Below, one piece after another: positions 32,929 through 44,851 of a stretch of DNA of 64,000 bases. Every line of letters starts with the position of its first letter. Positions within the stretch are counted from its first letter, which is position 1. A model generated the notes under the pieces. It did no database searches. It saw nothing but the letters and a program-made list of their open reading frames with translations, and was not told where the DNA came from. The DNA is from Mesostigma viride (lineage: Eukaryota > Streptophyta > Mesostigmatophyceae > Mesostigmatales > Mesostigmataceae): the NCBI GenBank assembly GCA_009746045.1, contig RPFO01000079.1, forward strand, positions 509,712 through 573,711, in the 5' to 3' direction. The position numbers were made by a program, and so were the translations under genes.

Positions 32929-33689
32929 TGACGGTCGGGTTACGGTCGGCGGGGCTGCCATCCCTGTAAACAGCTAGCCTGCAGACGAGCAGCTTATTGC
33001 GGGCACACAAACGACTTCCATGGCATGATCAGTGCGCCAGACAGTATTGATCGGTCACGGCCGACCAGCTCGCAATCCTTGGAAACATCGAATAGTTTGC
33101 TTAGCGTATACTGGATCAGACCTCGACCGATTGCTGACCGATCAATGGATCTCATACATAAAAATCATATGGAGGATCAATGCATGCATGTACATAAATT
33201 TGAAAGAAACTATGTATAGTGAGACAAGATAGAACTTGTCCATGATTAAGGGGAGGGGACACCCCTAAAGGGCACTTTTCTGGAAACCATACCTATGCAT
33301 GTGCTAACAATCCAATTATGATTGGGGACCATAAATATGATTTTTAAAAAAAATTCCAACCACTTGGGGGGGGTACTAGCCCCCACCAGATGCCGGTTAC
33401 GCGCTAAAAATAGAAAAAGACGCTACTTTTGGCATATTTTCCCTAGGAAAATGGGCAAACATATTTGGACCAAATCATATATTTCCATATAGTTCCCCCA
33501 CTTTTGAGAAAGTCTGCCTAATTTTGAGCACAAAACAATGATGTTTAGACACATTGATGGATTTTCCCGCAAAAAGGGTACTTTTTTTCACCAAAAAAAA
33601 TAAAACAAATCATAAACACATGGAATCATGCCATATCTTATATTTTCAAATACTAGAGAGGGGGGGACATGCAGCCCCAAATTTTCAGG
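32929..33689. other. No gene recognised; A/T-rich 3' flank of the GH2 gene
   Basis: The stretch holds the GH2 3' UTR and then lower-GC sequence (AAAAATTCC, CCAAAAAAAATAAAAC runs). No open reading frame with recognisable content is present. Confidence 0.4.
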
Positions 33690-34300
33690 TCATTCTGACA
33701 AGCGCAGCCCTATTTGATGGATATTCCTAGATTGCCACCTGTGACGAAGCTAAGGGAGGTTTTAGCTAGTAGTTAACCACACTAACACCCCTTTATACAT
33801 CTAAGCCTCATGAAAACTGGCCAAACCACATACTACCATTCTCTGCACATATGGTACCTCCTATGTTCAAGGTTTGACGCCATTCTGACAAGAACTGCCC
33901 AAGTTATAACCATTCCAAGACGGCCACCCATGTAGACGCTACAAGGAAATTAGAGTAACCATTTAGCCACACTATGTAGCATCTCCTTCTTCATCAAAGA
34001 CATCTGCAAACTGACCAAAGCACACATAATCAACTCTTGCACGCTAACGGTGCCCAACGCATGCTCAATGTGGGGGGTCATTGCGACAAGAACTGCTCAA
34101 GTTGATGGGTTTCCTATATGACCACATGACAAGGCGCTAAGGACCACTCAGTAAGTTAGTAACCCCACAGTGCCACTTAATATGCCATCCAACATGCATC
34201 AAAACCATGCAGAGTATGTTTACAAAGTACAAAGGGGTGGCCACGCACCCCATATGTGTTCATCATCCCTCCAGCATGGCCAGCCTTGTAAATATGTGCA
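33690..34300. repeat. Diverged tandem repeat, period about 190 bp, about 3 copies
   Basis: The anchor CATT(C/G)TGACAAG or CATTGCGACAAGAACTGC recurs at about 33,692, 33,880 and 34,079. Each is followed by a CCACACTA/CCCACAGTG block and a CATGAAAACTGGCCAAA / CTGCAAACTGACCAAAG block at matching offsets. Copies have diverged strongly, so this is old satellite-like DNA. Confidence 0.6.
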
Positions 34301-34469
34301 TAGCCTTGACGATGGTAGCCCTAACATGCCTAAGCAGCATTTCCTATGTTTCTCCCAGGTTAGAGTGTAAGGTTGATGCCAACCAAGCTAATCAGCTCAA
34401 CAACACCTCCTAAACTGTCCTCCCTGGCATGGATGACAAACTGGGACTATGGAGGGTAAGGAACCAAGT

Positions 34470-35245
34470 AGGAACATGGTATATATAGCTTGCAGCCGCT
34501 GGATCCCACGGGGACTCACTACCTTGCCTGCATGGGGGGCCAACAGAATCAGAATTGGTATTTGTATTTGCACACTGTCCTCCTGACGGTGGTGCTCGCC
34601 ATGATTCGGTCGGTTTTCCCCCACGCGAACATCCGGTCCGAGGATGCGGATGGCGCTGCCTTCTATTCCCCCAACCACCGGCCTGACATCGTGGTGCTGG
34701 ACTTTGAGGGGGGTGGCCGGCATCTGCTTATTGACGTTTCGGTGGCGCGGCCCTTGGCTCTTAGCCACGTGGCTGGGGCCTCCCTCACGGCAGGTTACAC
34801 GGCGGACCGGGCGGAGCGGGCCAAGCTCCTGGCCTACGGCGACGTCGGGCACCATCGTGTGGTGCCCTTTGTCCTGGAGGAGTTTGGGGCCATGGGGCCC
34901 CTGACCTCCGCCTTCTTCAAGGAGTGTTGCCGGCTCCGGGAGGACCGGCTGGACCTGGAGGGCCAGCGGGCCCCATGGTCGGCGCGGACCTGGACGTCAT
35001 ATTGGCGTCAGCGCTTGTCGGTGGCGCTGACTCGGGCCATGGCTGACATCATGCTCCGCCGTACGCGGGCTGATTTTGCGGTGCAGCAGGGCTATTAGGT
35101 TCCTCCCGTTAGGCGTTTCCATTGGTCTTATCGTAGTATAGAGCTTTGACATGGCTCTGTATATAGGTTTATAGCTGGGCGTTTGCTTTGGTTTGAGTGA
35201 TTTCACTCTGCTGTAAGTAATTATATTTTTAATATATATAGCTTG
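34470..35245 (+). mobile_element. 5'-truncated LINE with restriction-like endonuclease C-terminus
   Basis: A 200-residue open frame to a stop at 35,098 carries PNHRPDIVVLDF, then RHLLIDVSVARPL, then KLLAYGDVGHHRVVPFVLEEFGAMGP. This order (P-D, D-V, then K-x-Y and a V-P-F-x-x-E-x-F-G-x-x-G block) is that of the PD-(D/E)xK endonuclease found at the C-terminus of early-branching LINEs (R2, CRE, NeSL types). The frame is not interrupted, unlike the other LINE pieces here. The 3' part ends in TAATATATATA. The reverse transcriptase is absent because the copy begins at about 34,470. Such elements often insert at specific targets. Confidence 0.7.
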
Positions 35246-36299
35246 CATGCAGTCATGCATGTCAACCATGGTTGGCTCAGCACATTGTAGTCTTGTCACA
35301 TCATCCTAACAAAGGAAAGCTCAAACAACCATTGGTGCCAGCTATCTACATGCAGTCACACAAATGCAATATCTCCAACATCATCATCACTATAACACTT
35401 CCATCCCTGCACGATGAAATGCAAAGAAACCATTAGCGGCCCTTCACCGCATGAGCGCTGTGATGCCGCTGCGGCCTGCGAAGAGAGGGTGCGTCACTCT
35501 CAAACAACAAGAAGCGTCCATACGCACAACATCCTTGCCAGAACACGTTTTATGAAATGCCTTATTAATTCGATCCCGAAGAGCTATAGGCTGCGACTGA
35601 AGCGACCCTGATCACGACATCAACGAAAACAATCTAAAGCTGCCAGGTATTCGACAACCCAACGGCAAGCGACGGCGAGCTAGCTGGCGGAAACTGCCCA
35701 AAAAGAACGCAAAAAACCTCGAACGATGAGCTCATAGAAGAAAGCACCGATAGCAGATAACATTCGCGACAAATCTGTACCTTGCCCTCGTAAATCCGTC
35801 ACCCAGGCGCGCAACAACATGCGTTCTTCCATGGACAGGTCAGACACGCACTGCGCAGGTCTGAACAATTACTTACCGATAACGGCCGAAAATCTGGCAA
35901 AAAGCACCAGCTCGGTTTAGAATTCGATGCAACCGATATTAATGCCTGCTTCACGGTCAGAACATCCCCCAAAACCGCTATTTTACAGCCGCTATCATGA
36001 ATTCTGTTTCATTCCGCGCGACCAAAAAATTCAGATTACCCCCTGGCATGCCGATGGCATAAAAAAACAACAGCGATATTGTAAACCAGCTGATTTCCGC
36101 CACAAACTGAAATCATAAACTCATCTCCTTTTAGATTCGAGTAAAATTTTTGCATTTCGCCTGCCCTAGTGTGGTAGTCTCGCCTGAACGCAGTCGCCAT
36201 GGCCACTTCCGCAAGGGGTGCGCGCACCGTGCACGTGAAATTTGTGACCTTCGGTTCCGGCGCGAATTTTGTGGCGCCAAAAAATTCGGGGGTGTCCCG
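35246..36299. other. No gene recognised
   Basis: Mixed-composition sequence without a convincing exon or repeat. Short open frames lack any protein-like conservation that I can see. Confidence 0.4.
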
Positions 36300-36700
36300 T
36301 CCCCTTAAATAATTCATTGATTATCATGTAGACTGCGTCACGTGGGTACCAATTAAAAAAGGAACCTTCAACCCTAGCTATACACAATCACATGCAAGGA
36401 GGGAGGGCGCCCTACCTTCTCTATTACTGCCCGAAGTGGGCAGGCCACAACAGAGCGCTCTCTCCGCATCATGGTGCGGGCGCATGCACTGTTGGTGCAA
36501 TAAAGCTTCTGCATAGCAAAGCGTGGCGGATGCAGTAAGGCTGCGCATGCCCCATGCACGGTCCAGCTAGAGCCCACAGATAGGCTTGGAACACGTACAT
36601 TTAGAGGCGCACCGGATTGGGAGAATAATAGAAAGGCCTCTCCCAGGCGGAACCTGAGGGGTTTTAGGGGCACACCCAGGGTTCACCAGCCACAATCCCC
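36300..36700. repeat. Dispersed repeat, paired with 3,480-3,860
   Basis: Same ordered blocks as the copy at 3,480-3,860, including AAGTGGGCAGGCCACA and TTGGTGCAATA. Non-coding. Confidence 0.5.
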
Positions 36701-37389
36701 GTTGTTCATGACGTTCTATCTTTAATAACTATAACGATGCACATGCTAGTATGAAAATGACTTGGTTTAGTCTCAACATTTCATGCAGAAATACGTATAA
36801 TCGGGCACCAAGCCACCGCACAGGCTGGGCGTGCTGTCCTTACCTTACACGCGCTTGCTCCTAAGTGTTGGGCCGATTGAGTTGCACATGCATGTCCTTC
36901 ATTACAAGGTAATTTGTAGCCTCCCGGGCGGCCGTGCTTGGCAAGGTCGCCCCGCCCCCGTGCTGCATGGACCTTATATGCACATGACCGGCGCTTGATA
37001 ATTGCCTCGCCATTTCTTATCCTTCCCCCTTTTTTGTGGTCGAACCTTTGGTATGCCCCTAAATCTGCCAGCCTAGCAATGTGCCTCGCGCCTAGGATTG
37101 CCTGTTTGCTCACGTCAACATTGTATAATGCAATGCTCACATGGGGGGCATATTGCACCCAAGCGGGATGCCGGATCGCTTAACGCGGGGATGAACCAAG
37201 TTGAAGGCCTGCGTAAGGCCACTTTTGACCACGGAGGCCACTTAGTGCATATGAGCTAGTACGGCAATACAGCAAATATACGGCCTGAATGAACCTCGGC
37301 GTATTGCATGCCGTATTGCGTATTATACGTGTATTATGTACACGTGTATTATATTGTACTATACTCTTTCACGTCCTACGTGTACGAGA
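36701..37389. other. No gene recognised
   Basis: Intergenic sequence. A small TACACGTGTATTATG-type palindromic cluster occurs at about 37,325-37,350. Confidence 0.4.
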
Positions 37390-39432
37390 GAAATGGCTGA
37401 CAGCGGTATGGCTGACGGCGGAAGTTCAGATCTTTGCGTCTGAGCCCCAAATTCGGTCAGACCACTTGCATTCGATGCGCCTTTTCAAGACGCACTTGCC
37501 AGTATAATCGGTTACGGCTGCCACGCAGTATCAACAAAGTTACGCACGTGACAAGCAGCTATGACGACTCCAAAAGCAAAACGAGGGCTGGAAAAGGAGC
37601 TGGCACAGCTCCCCAGCGCCCATCCCAACCCTCTCGCCCTTGCCATTATCCAGCCGCCTGGCTTACCCGCCCGACCATCGCCCAGCGCCTCGCCTGAGTA
37701 CAAGAAACCCTGCCACGATCACAAATGGCGCAACTTCTTGCCTGGCGCCCAACACTTCTCACTCGCCGAGTGCATGGCAAGAGTTGTCGCCGCAGGATTG
37801 CGTCGAGGTTCTCCAGTTCCTCGCACAGGAACGGAAGCTCTTCGTGCCCCCGAAGGGGCCGGGGGGCGGCTATCGATCGATTACTGCGACACGTCCTGGC
37901 TCTACACTTCTTCCGAACCACGCCAACGCCTGTTTATCTTGACCAGCTACTAGCGCAGCCTCGGCGACCTCTCGATCCCGAGCGCTCCGCACCCCAGCCC
38001 CCGAGCAGCCGGCAGCCCCATCGGCTCCCTCCCTCAGCAAGGATGACATCCGCGCAGTGATGGAGGAGCACGTGACCTGGCCGCTGGCCGAGAAGCTGAC
38101 ATCGCTGAACACCACGCTCAACACGGTGGAGGCCCGGGTCTCCAATGTGGAAACCAAGGTCGTCCACAAGCTCCAACCTCAGTTCACGGCGCTACACACC
38201 GCAGCGCAGGCATCGGAAACGCACGCTGCACTTGTCTCTCGCGTTAACCAGGTGGAGGCAAGTGCGCCGTGCTCATGAAGAAGCTGGAAGCCATGCATCA
38301 CCGCCCACACCGAGGCCCTGGCCACACAGGTCCCGAAGATAGCGGATCGAGCAGACGGCCACCATTGCACCATGGCCATTGCATCCCAGCCACCCCGGCA
38401 GGATGCTGGCGACCTCCCGCCGCTCTCCTACTACGCGGCCCTGCTGCGGTCAGCGACCGCCTCAACCACCGATGCCATCGCCACGAAGCTCCAGGAGCTG
38501 GAGGACCACCGCCAGGCCAACCAACGGGAGGCCACCGACCGCGCTCGACGCAAGTGCCGAGTGGTGCTGCGTCGTTTCCCCCAGAATTAAGCCAGGTGAG
38601 ACGTCAACCTCCGTTGCCGACGATCGAGCTTAAGGACCAGCTCCTTCTTACCCTCATGGGCCTGGTAGGTGAGGTAGAACTGCGTGGGTACGTGCCACCG
38701 CCTTCCCCACTCACGGGACAAGGCGGCTCCCCCACCATGCAGTCCTGCTCACCTTCCCCTACCGTGACTGGACAAGCAGCGGTTCCTCTCTCGTCGCAAG
38801 CGGTTGCACGACCTCACCTGGACGCTGGACGACGACCTGACCCCCGCTCGGCAGCAGCAGCGACGCGACCTGTGGCCGGAATACCTCCGCCACAAGCAGG
38901 ACCCCAAGAAGCCCAAGGTGTACTGGATCACTCGAGGGGCGGGGGGCCTGATGATCAACCACAAGATGTGGACGCCCCCAGCGGGCTAGAATAGCTTGAA
39001 TAGCCCTAGCTTGTATTCATTGGAAGTCACTGCCGCTATGGCAGCCATGCTTAGAATGTTTGCCTAGCTGTGCCAACAGACCTAGTCACGTGCACCGCTA
39101 ACGCACGGTACACAACCAGCCATAGCCTTATTACAGCTTGGTCCTTGTAGCTTAGCCCTTGTACAGCCATGCTACTACGTCCTGGCTATGATCAGATTAC
39201 TTGCCCACGCTCCTTGTTATGCCATGCTCACATGGGTCTTATTGCACCCACAGATTGCCGGATCGTTTACACACAGCTTAATTTAGCGTGTCCGAGTGCA
39301 GCTGTGGCATGCCTTTGGCATGAAGGAGAATGGGGGTCTCTGCCCTTTCTCCTATAGCTGTTGTGCACAAGCAGGGATTAAAAGCACTTCGGTGCTCCGT
39401 GACTCCCCAACGGGAGCACGTGTTTAATTAAT
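37390..39432 (+). mobile_element. LINE ORF1-only retroelement, near full length (copy B)
   Basis: The 5' end (37,390-37,560) is shared with copy C on the minus strand at 52,461-52,290. The coding part starts MTTPKAKRGLEKELAQLPSA at 37,561. Across frame breaks it continues through EYKKPCHDHKWRNFLPGAQH, a long coiled coil (SLNTTLNTVEARVSNVETKV, about 38,100-38,160; LQELEDHRQANQREATDRAR, about 38,490-38,550), LLLTLMGLVGEVELRGY, and a LINE-1 ORF1p-like C-terminal domain (TLDDDLTPARQQQRRDLWPE to MINHKMWTPPAG, stop at 38,987). The 3' tail then follows directly, ending in a GTGCTCC/GGGAGCAC hairpin and TTTAATTAATTAAC. There is no reverse transcriptase. It would need another element's RT to move. Confidence 0.8.
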
Positions 39433-40630
39433 TAACATTAATTACTATACACATTACGGCAATACGCCCCCCCGGCCCCCTGTACGTACTGTATACTGAT
39501 ACAGTGTATTTACCGTATGATACGGCATTATTGACTAGCTCACACTGCGGCCTGGCAGTTCACAAATGGCCAAGTCCGGACTAGCGAAAACGCGAATCTG
39601 TGATGACAGTTTAGGCGGCAAAGTCACTGATACCAATCCAAGAGCAGACCTGTTGCCCGCAATGACACATGCAAATTACATCAACTGTAACGAACACGCT
39701 ATGTACCTTTGTCGGCCGTTGAACAAAGTGCTAAGTGCCGCTGCATGCCCGGCTTTTAGCCACCCGGCCAATATGGCTGTCGTCATTAGCCTTGAGAACC
39801 AATGGGCAATATGGCATTTTTATCATACGGCAATTGTCCCGCTCCCTATAACCAGGACGCATGGCAGCCTCACCGTCACTTCAGCTGCAACATTATTATT
39901 GTTGACATGCAGTCCATGATTGACAGTGAATGAAGCTTCCCGGCCTCACCACCCCTGCCAGCCGTTAAGAATGTACTCCAGCACAAGTACATTTTGAGTT
40001 TTTCCAAGTTTCTTGTTTTTTGCTTGTTTCAAGTTCAGTTTTGCATAAAAAGTGTCCCCATAGCCCCTGGATCTCATCTGGAGGTAGTTGAACTAGTATA
40101 TGCTACAATATACTAGGTTGTACTATTTTCTACTACATTTATACTATAATGTACTAAATTGAACTACATATGAACTAAATGTAACTGTGATTGATGCCCC
40201 TGTAACGTCTCCCAATGCTCAATAACAGGTCTGGCCACCATTGGTGACCTCCTAGAGCCATTCACAGCTGCATTTCGTGGATCACCGCACAAAAAAAAAA
40301 GTTTTACTTAGCCTTATCAACATGGGAATGAGGGCTTTGGTGTGCAAACATGCATGTGTGCTAAAAATTGGACATTCTGACACTGCGCGAGAGTCTGGTA
40401 ATACTTAAGCACTTCAGGTCATGATCGAAGTATAGAATGAACTGATGCAAGCAATCAAGCATTATGCAAGGAATGGAATGCTGCAATGAATTTTAGCAGT
40501 AATACTTGCAACTAGGGAACACACGATAAAGTCACGAATCTGACATGCATTGTGCCGTCATGGCACATGCATGAACATGTACACGAACAGAGGATCACGC
40601 GGACGCCCACGTGCACGCGCATGGCAATCC
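39433..40630. other. No gene recognised; A/T-rich intergenic DNA
   Basis: Contains a TACTA/TGTACTA-rich stretch at about 40,095-40,180 and an A10 run at about 40,291, but no exon-like sequence. Confidence 0.4.
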
Positions 40631-40639
40631 CCATGCCCC

Positions 40640-42110
40640 CCCCCCCCACACACACACACAAGCCCCAACTCCAAACATTGCACCAATGACCCACCCACCC
40701 AAACCCAACCCCAGCCCCCCTGACCCCCCAACGCCCATGCACACGCCCATGCCCCCGCCCCCGCCCCCGCCCCCGCCCCGCCCCCGCCCCCGCCCCGCCC
40801 CCGCCCCGCCCCCGCCCCCGCCCCCGCCCCGCCCCCGCCCCCGCCCCCGCCCATGCCCATGCCCCTGCCCCCGCACCCGCCCATTCTCACCCACGCCCAC
40901 GCCCACGCCCACGCCCACGCCCACGCCCACGCCCACGCCCATGCCCACGCCCACGCCCACGCCCACGCCCACGCCCACGCCCACGCCCACGCCCACGCCC
41001 ACGCCCACGCCCACGCCCACGCCCACGCCCACGCCCACGCCCACGCCCACGCCCACGCCCACGCCCACGCCCACCCTAGCCTCACCCCTACTCCAAGCCA
41101 CAATTATACCCAAAGCCACAGCCAGAAGTAGAGCGCAGCTGCAACAATAGCAGACGTAGCTGAGACACACACCTACCCACGCCAACGCCCACGCCCACGC
41201 TCACGCCCACGCCCACGCCCACGCCCACGCCCACGCCCACGCCCACGCCCACGCCCACGCCCACGCCCACGCCCATGCCCACGCCCACGCCCACGCCACG
41301 CCCACGCCCACGCCCACGCCCACGCCCACGCCCACGCCCACGCCCACGCCCACGCCCACGCCCACGCCCACGCCCACGCTCACGCCCACGCCCACGCCCA
41401 CTCCAACGCCCACTCCCACGCCCACGCCCACGCGCACGCGCACGCCCACGCCCACGCCCACGCCCACGCCCATGCCCACGCCCACGCCCACGCCCACGCC
41501 CACGCCCACGCCCACGCCCACGCCCACGCCCACGCCCACGCCCACGCCCACGCCCACGCCCACGCCCACGCCCACGCCCACGCCCACGCCCACGCCCACG
41601 CCCACGCCCACGCCCACGCCCACGCCCACGCCCACGCCCACGCCCACGCCCACACCCACACCCACGCCCACGCCACGCCCACGCCCACGCCCACGCCCAC
41701 ACCCACGCCCACGCCCACGCCCACACCCACACCCACGCCCACGCCCACGCCCACGCCCACGCCCACGCCCACGCCCACGCCCACGCCCACGCCCACGCCC
41801 ACTCCCACGCCTACGCCCACGCCCACGCCCACGCCCACGCCCACGCCCATGCCAACGCCCACGCCCACGCCCACGCCCACGCCCACGCCCACGCCCACAC
41901 CCACGCCCACGCCCACGCCCACGCCCACGCCCACGCCCACGCCCGCGCCCATGCCCACGCTCACGCCCACGCCCACGCCCACGCCCGCGCCTGCGCCCAC
42001 CCTAGCCTCACCCCTACTCCAAGCCACAAATGCACCGTAAGCCACAGCCAGAAGTACAGCACAGCAGCGACAATTGCAGACTTAGCCCAGACACACACCT
42101 ACCCACGTCA
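40640..42110 (+). repeat. CCCACG / CCCCCG hexanucleotide array with a duplicated 105-bp cap
   Basis: A C-run and CCCCCGCC units (40,740-40,870) lead into perfect CCCACG repeats at 40,890-41,075. A unique segment of about 105 bp follows (ACCCTAGCCTCACCCC ... CACACACCTACCCACG), then CCCACG repeats at 41,180-41,995, then a second copy of the 105-bp segment (41,997-42,100). Single-base variants (CCCACT, CCCATG, CACACC) are scattered through the array. Long open frames here (Pro-Thr, Pro-Arg, His-Ala on one strand; Gly-Val, Trp-Ala, Gly-Arg on the other) are repeat artefacts. Confidence 0.95.
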
Positions 42111-42264
42111 ATGCCCCTGCCCAGAGACTCGCGGCCTCATCCCACCCCCCTGCACGAACAGTTCCCAAACAAAAGAAAAGGCAAACAAAAGGAACAAGAG
42201 TAGCAAGCTGCATTGCGAGCACATATGCCAGTTCTGGTGCACATGCCAGGCCGAAAGCAACTCA

Positions 42265-42460
42265 TGATTGCCCCTGCCCCTGCCCCTGCCCCTACCCCTG
42301 CCCCTACCCTGCCCCTGCCCCTGCCCCTGCCCCTGCCCCTGCCCCTGCCCCTGCCCCTGCCCCTGCCCCTGCCCCTGCCCCTGCCCCTGCCCCTGCCCCT
42401 GCCCCTGCCCCTGCCCCTGCCCCTGCCCCTGCCCCTGCCCCTGCTCCTGCCCCTGCCATC
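42265..42460 (+). repeat. CCCCTG hexanucleotide array
   Basis: About 30 copies of TGCCCC run from 42,268 to about 42,455, with few variants (CCTACC near the start, CTCCTG near the end). It lies 155 bp beyond the CCCACG array. Confidence 0.95.
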
Positions 42461-42489
42461 ACCATTCTAACCACCACACATTACGAAAA

Positions 42490-43060
42490 GCAAGAAGAAA
42501 TTATAATAATAATAAGAAGAAATTATAAGAAGAAGAAATAATAATAATAAACAAGCACAAAGTTGACTGCACATGCGACTGTACCAGTAGGCACGTAGCA
42601 AATTTTAGCTGCAGCTTCAATTTCAACTTCATTGCAATTGCAAGTGTGACTGCATGTGTAATTGCACTACCAATGCCTAATGCCCACTGCATGTGCCCAG
42701 TGCGAATGCAATTCAAAAGCAACATGCAATCGAAATTACAGCTGAAGCCGGCTATTAACAAAGATATTTAAAGCAGTTGTTAACTACAGAGACCCAATGA
42801 AAATGCAAATGCAATGAAAAAGCAACAGAAGTTGAAGCCACTGCCACTCTACCTGCCGACAGTAACACCACCGCCAGCACCCACTCATATCCCAACGACA
42901 AGGAAATAGAATTGCCCAAAGCCAGACATACATTGGGACGCATAAGCAAACGGCAACGCAAGCGCACATGCAAATGTATACGCAAAGGCAAAGGCAAAGG
43001 CAAACGCAAACGCAAACGCAAACGCAAGCTTGTCATGTACCTACGCTTAACTGCAAACGC
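42490..43060. repeat. A/T trinucleotide run and (GCAAAC)n stretch
   Basis: AATAATAATAAGAAG-type sequence at 42,500-42,552 is followed by GCAATTGCAA-rich DNA. An AAAGGCAAAGGC / AAACGCAAACGC repeat lies at about 42,983-43,027. No gene is recognised up to 43,650. Confidence 0.7.
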
Positions 43061-43652
43061 AAACTGTGCACGAAGCAAAAAGATTGGATGGCCAAGATCA
43101 TGGCAAATACGAGGGCCGAAAACAATCCAACTTCATCTAAATGTCCGAAATCCTCACGACGTTTCGATGCGCGCTTGAATGTCGAAGGCCTGCGCCGATT
43201 ATCGATCATAAGTCGAATGTGTAATTGTCGGCTTATGAGAACTGCTTTGCGACAGTATCACGTCAGGCCGTTCCTGTGCAGCCATTTTCCCTGTGCAGCG
43301 GGTGGACAACGTTCACTTTCCGCATTATTCATGGCTATCGAAGTTAATTCTTACCGACCCCGGCTGCCATGGCCACTGGCCACGCATATCAAGTTCAGGT
43401 ATTCCCGACCTGTAGCGCAGCAGATTTCTGTCGGAAGGCATCCTAAGCATCGTGATAAAAGAAATCCGAACAATAGACATTCATGCTGCATCTAAGGACA
43501 TTATGGCATTTGTATATACTGCAAGTACATGTATCGACATTGCCGTGATTGCTAACCCCGACTCACCATGAACAGGAACTTTCCCTCTGCCTCCATGAAA
43601 TGTACTTCGTGAAATGTACTGTAATACATATGATGTACTACGATGATAATCA

Positions 43653-44267
43653 TCCCAGCAAAGCCATAGCACACCTTCCGTTTCGACCGCCATGTCGGCC
43701 ACTAGTCCGGATAGCTCAATGTGCACCTGACCTTGACACTAATCGCACAAACAGCCACAATTTTGCAAGCAAGAAGACATGGCTACCTCGGCATTTCATG
43801 AAATGTACTTCGTGAAATGCATTTCGTGAAATGTACTAAGGAACGTGATTGGCCGGCGTTCGCTCGCCAAATCTCGCAAAATGTACTAAGGCACGTGATT
43901 GGTCCCGCAAAATGTACTAAGGAACGTGATTGGCCGGCGAAGATTCTGTTTGCTGCAATTAAAATTCCCTACAGAATCTTCGCCGGCCAATCACGTTCCT
44001 TAGTACATTTTGCGGGACCAATCACGTGCCTTAGTACATTTTGCGAGATTTGGCGAGCGAACGCCGGCCAATCACGTTCCTTAGTACATTTCACGAAATG
44101 CATTTCACGAAGTACATTTCATGAAATGCCGAGGTAGCCATGTCTTCTTGCTTGCAAAATTGTGGCTGTTTGTGCGATTAGTGTCAAGGTCAGGTGCACA
44201 TTGAGCTATCCGGACTAGTGGCCGACATGGCGGTCGAAACGGAAGGTGTGCTATGGCTTTGCTGGGA
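43653..44267. repeat. Perfect 297-bp inverted repeat around a 21-bp spacer (foldback)
   Basis: Bases 43,653-43,949 are the exact reverse complement of 43,971-44,267, read through by eye without a mismatch. The spacer is 43,950-43,970. Each arm carries three GACCAATCACG / GGCCAATCACG motifs (CCAAT boxes, one with CACGTG), TTTCATGAAATG- and TTCGTGAAATG-type repeats, and the beginning of the same open reading frame running outward (MAVETEGVLWLCWD after the first ATG). The arms therefore look like two head-to-head copies of one promoter plus 5' coding end. To the right the frame continues. To the left the homology stops at 43,652. Confidence 0.95.
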
Positions 44268-44851
44268 CATAATCGTGGCTATCTGCTTCCTGGCTTTCGC
44301 TATCATGGTGATGGGACACCATGGGAAGCGCAAGTTCGCAGCCATAGTGCTAAGCGGCAGCACCCATGCCGGCAGCCTAGTGACCGACGAGACGTTCGAC
44401 TGTAAGTGCGGCCACGAGTGCATGAAGCCCATTAGAATATCACATCTCCAGGCATTGCGAAGCGCCTGGTTTTCGCCCGGGCGGAAGCAAGAGGACAGGA
44501 AGGCGGCGATAAAGCAGCAGCTGCACCAGGGGGGGTACGACGCCATAACCACGATGTCGTCATCTACTCGTCACAAGTTCGTTCATGGCGCTGGTTTTCG
44601 GTTCGTTCTCGACGGGGGAGTCAAGGATATGAACATAGGGTTTGTGACCCCTTTTCACTTTCGCGTTTCACTTTCGAGGCGGCCTTCAGGCACTGCCTGA
44701 AAATTAGCAACCACGTTTGGAACTCTTCGGACCACCTGTGAAACTAATCACATTTGATGATGTGCTGGCGGGCCTGGGCATCGCATTTGAGCATTACTTC
44801 GAGCAGGGCTCAACAAGCTCGATTCGCCAACTCAACCCGAAGAAGCCCTAA
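44228..44851 (+). CDS. Unrecognised ORF 1 of a putative mobile element (broken)
   Basis: From the first ATG (44,228) a frame runs to 44,700: MAVETEGVLWLCWD, a hydrophobic stretch IIVAICFLAFAIMVMG, a Cys pair segment DCKCGHECMKPI, then SAWFSPGRKQEDRKAAIKQQ. The motif C-x-C-x3-C followed by a basic, Arg/Lys-rich segment resembles the N-terminal part of some eukaryotic transposases, but I cannot name the family. Beyond 44,700 a protein-like segment continues in another frame (LFGPPVKLITFDDVLAGLGI ... NPKKP, stop at about 44,851), so there is an intron or frameshift. The first codons lie inside the right arm of the 297-bp inverted repeat. Confidence 0.5.

Noticed and set aside
40558-42267. Long frames of Gly-Val, Trp-Ala, Pro-Thr and His-Ala repeats
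   Set aside because: Artefacts of CCCACG-type hexanucleotide arrays.
44194-44194. Start of ORF 1 at 44,194
   Set aside because: The codon is GTG, not ATG; the first ATG is at 44,228.
43653-44267. Foldback as terminal inverted repeats of one complete DNA transposon
   Set aside because: Only 21 bp separate the arms, so nothing is enclosed; it is a palindrome or two 5' ends, not an element's two ends.
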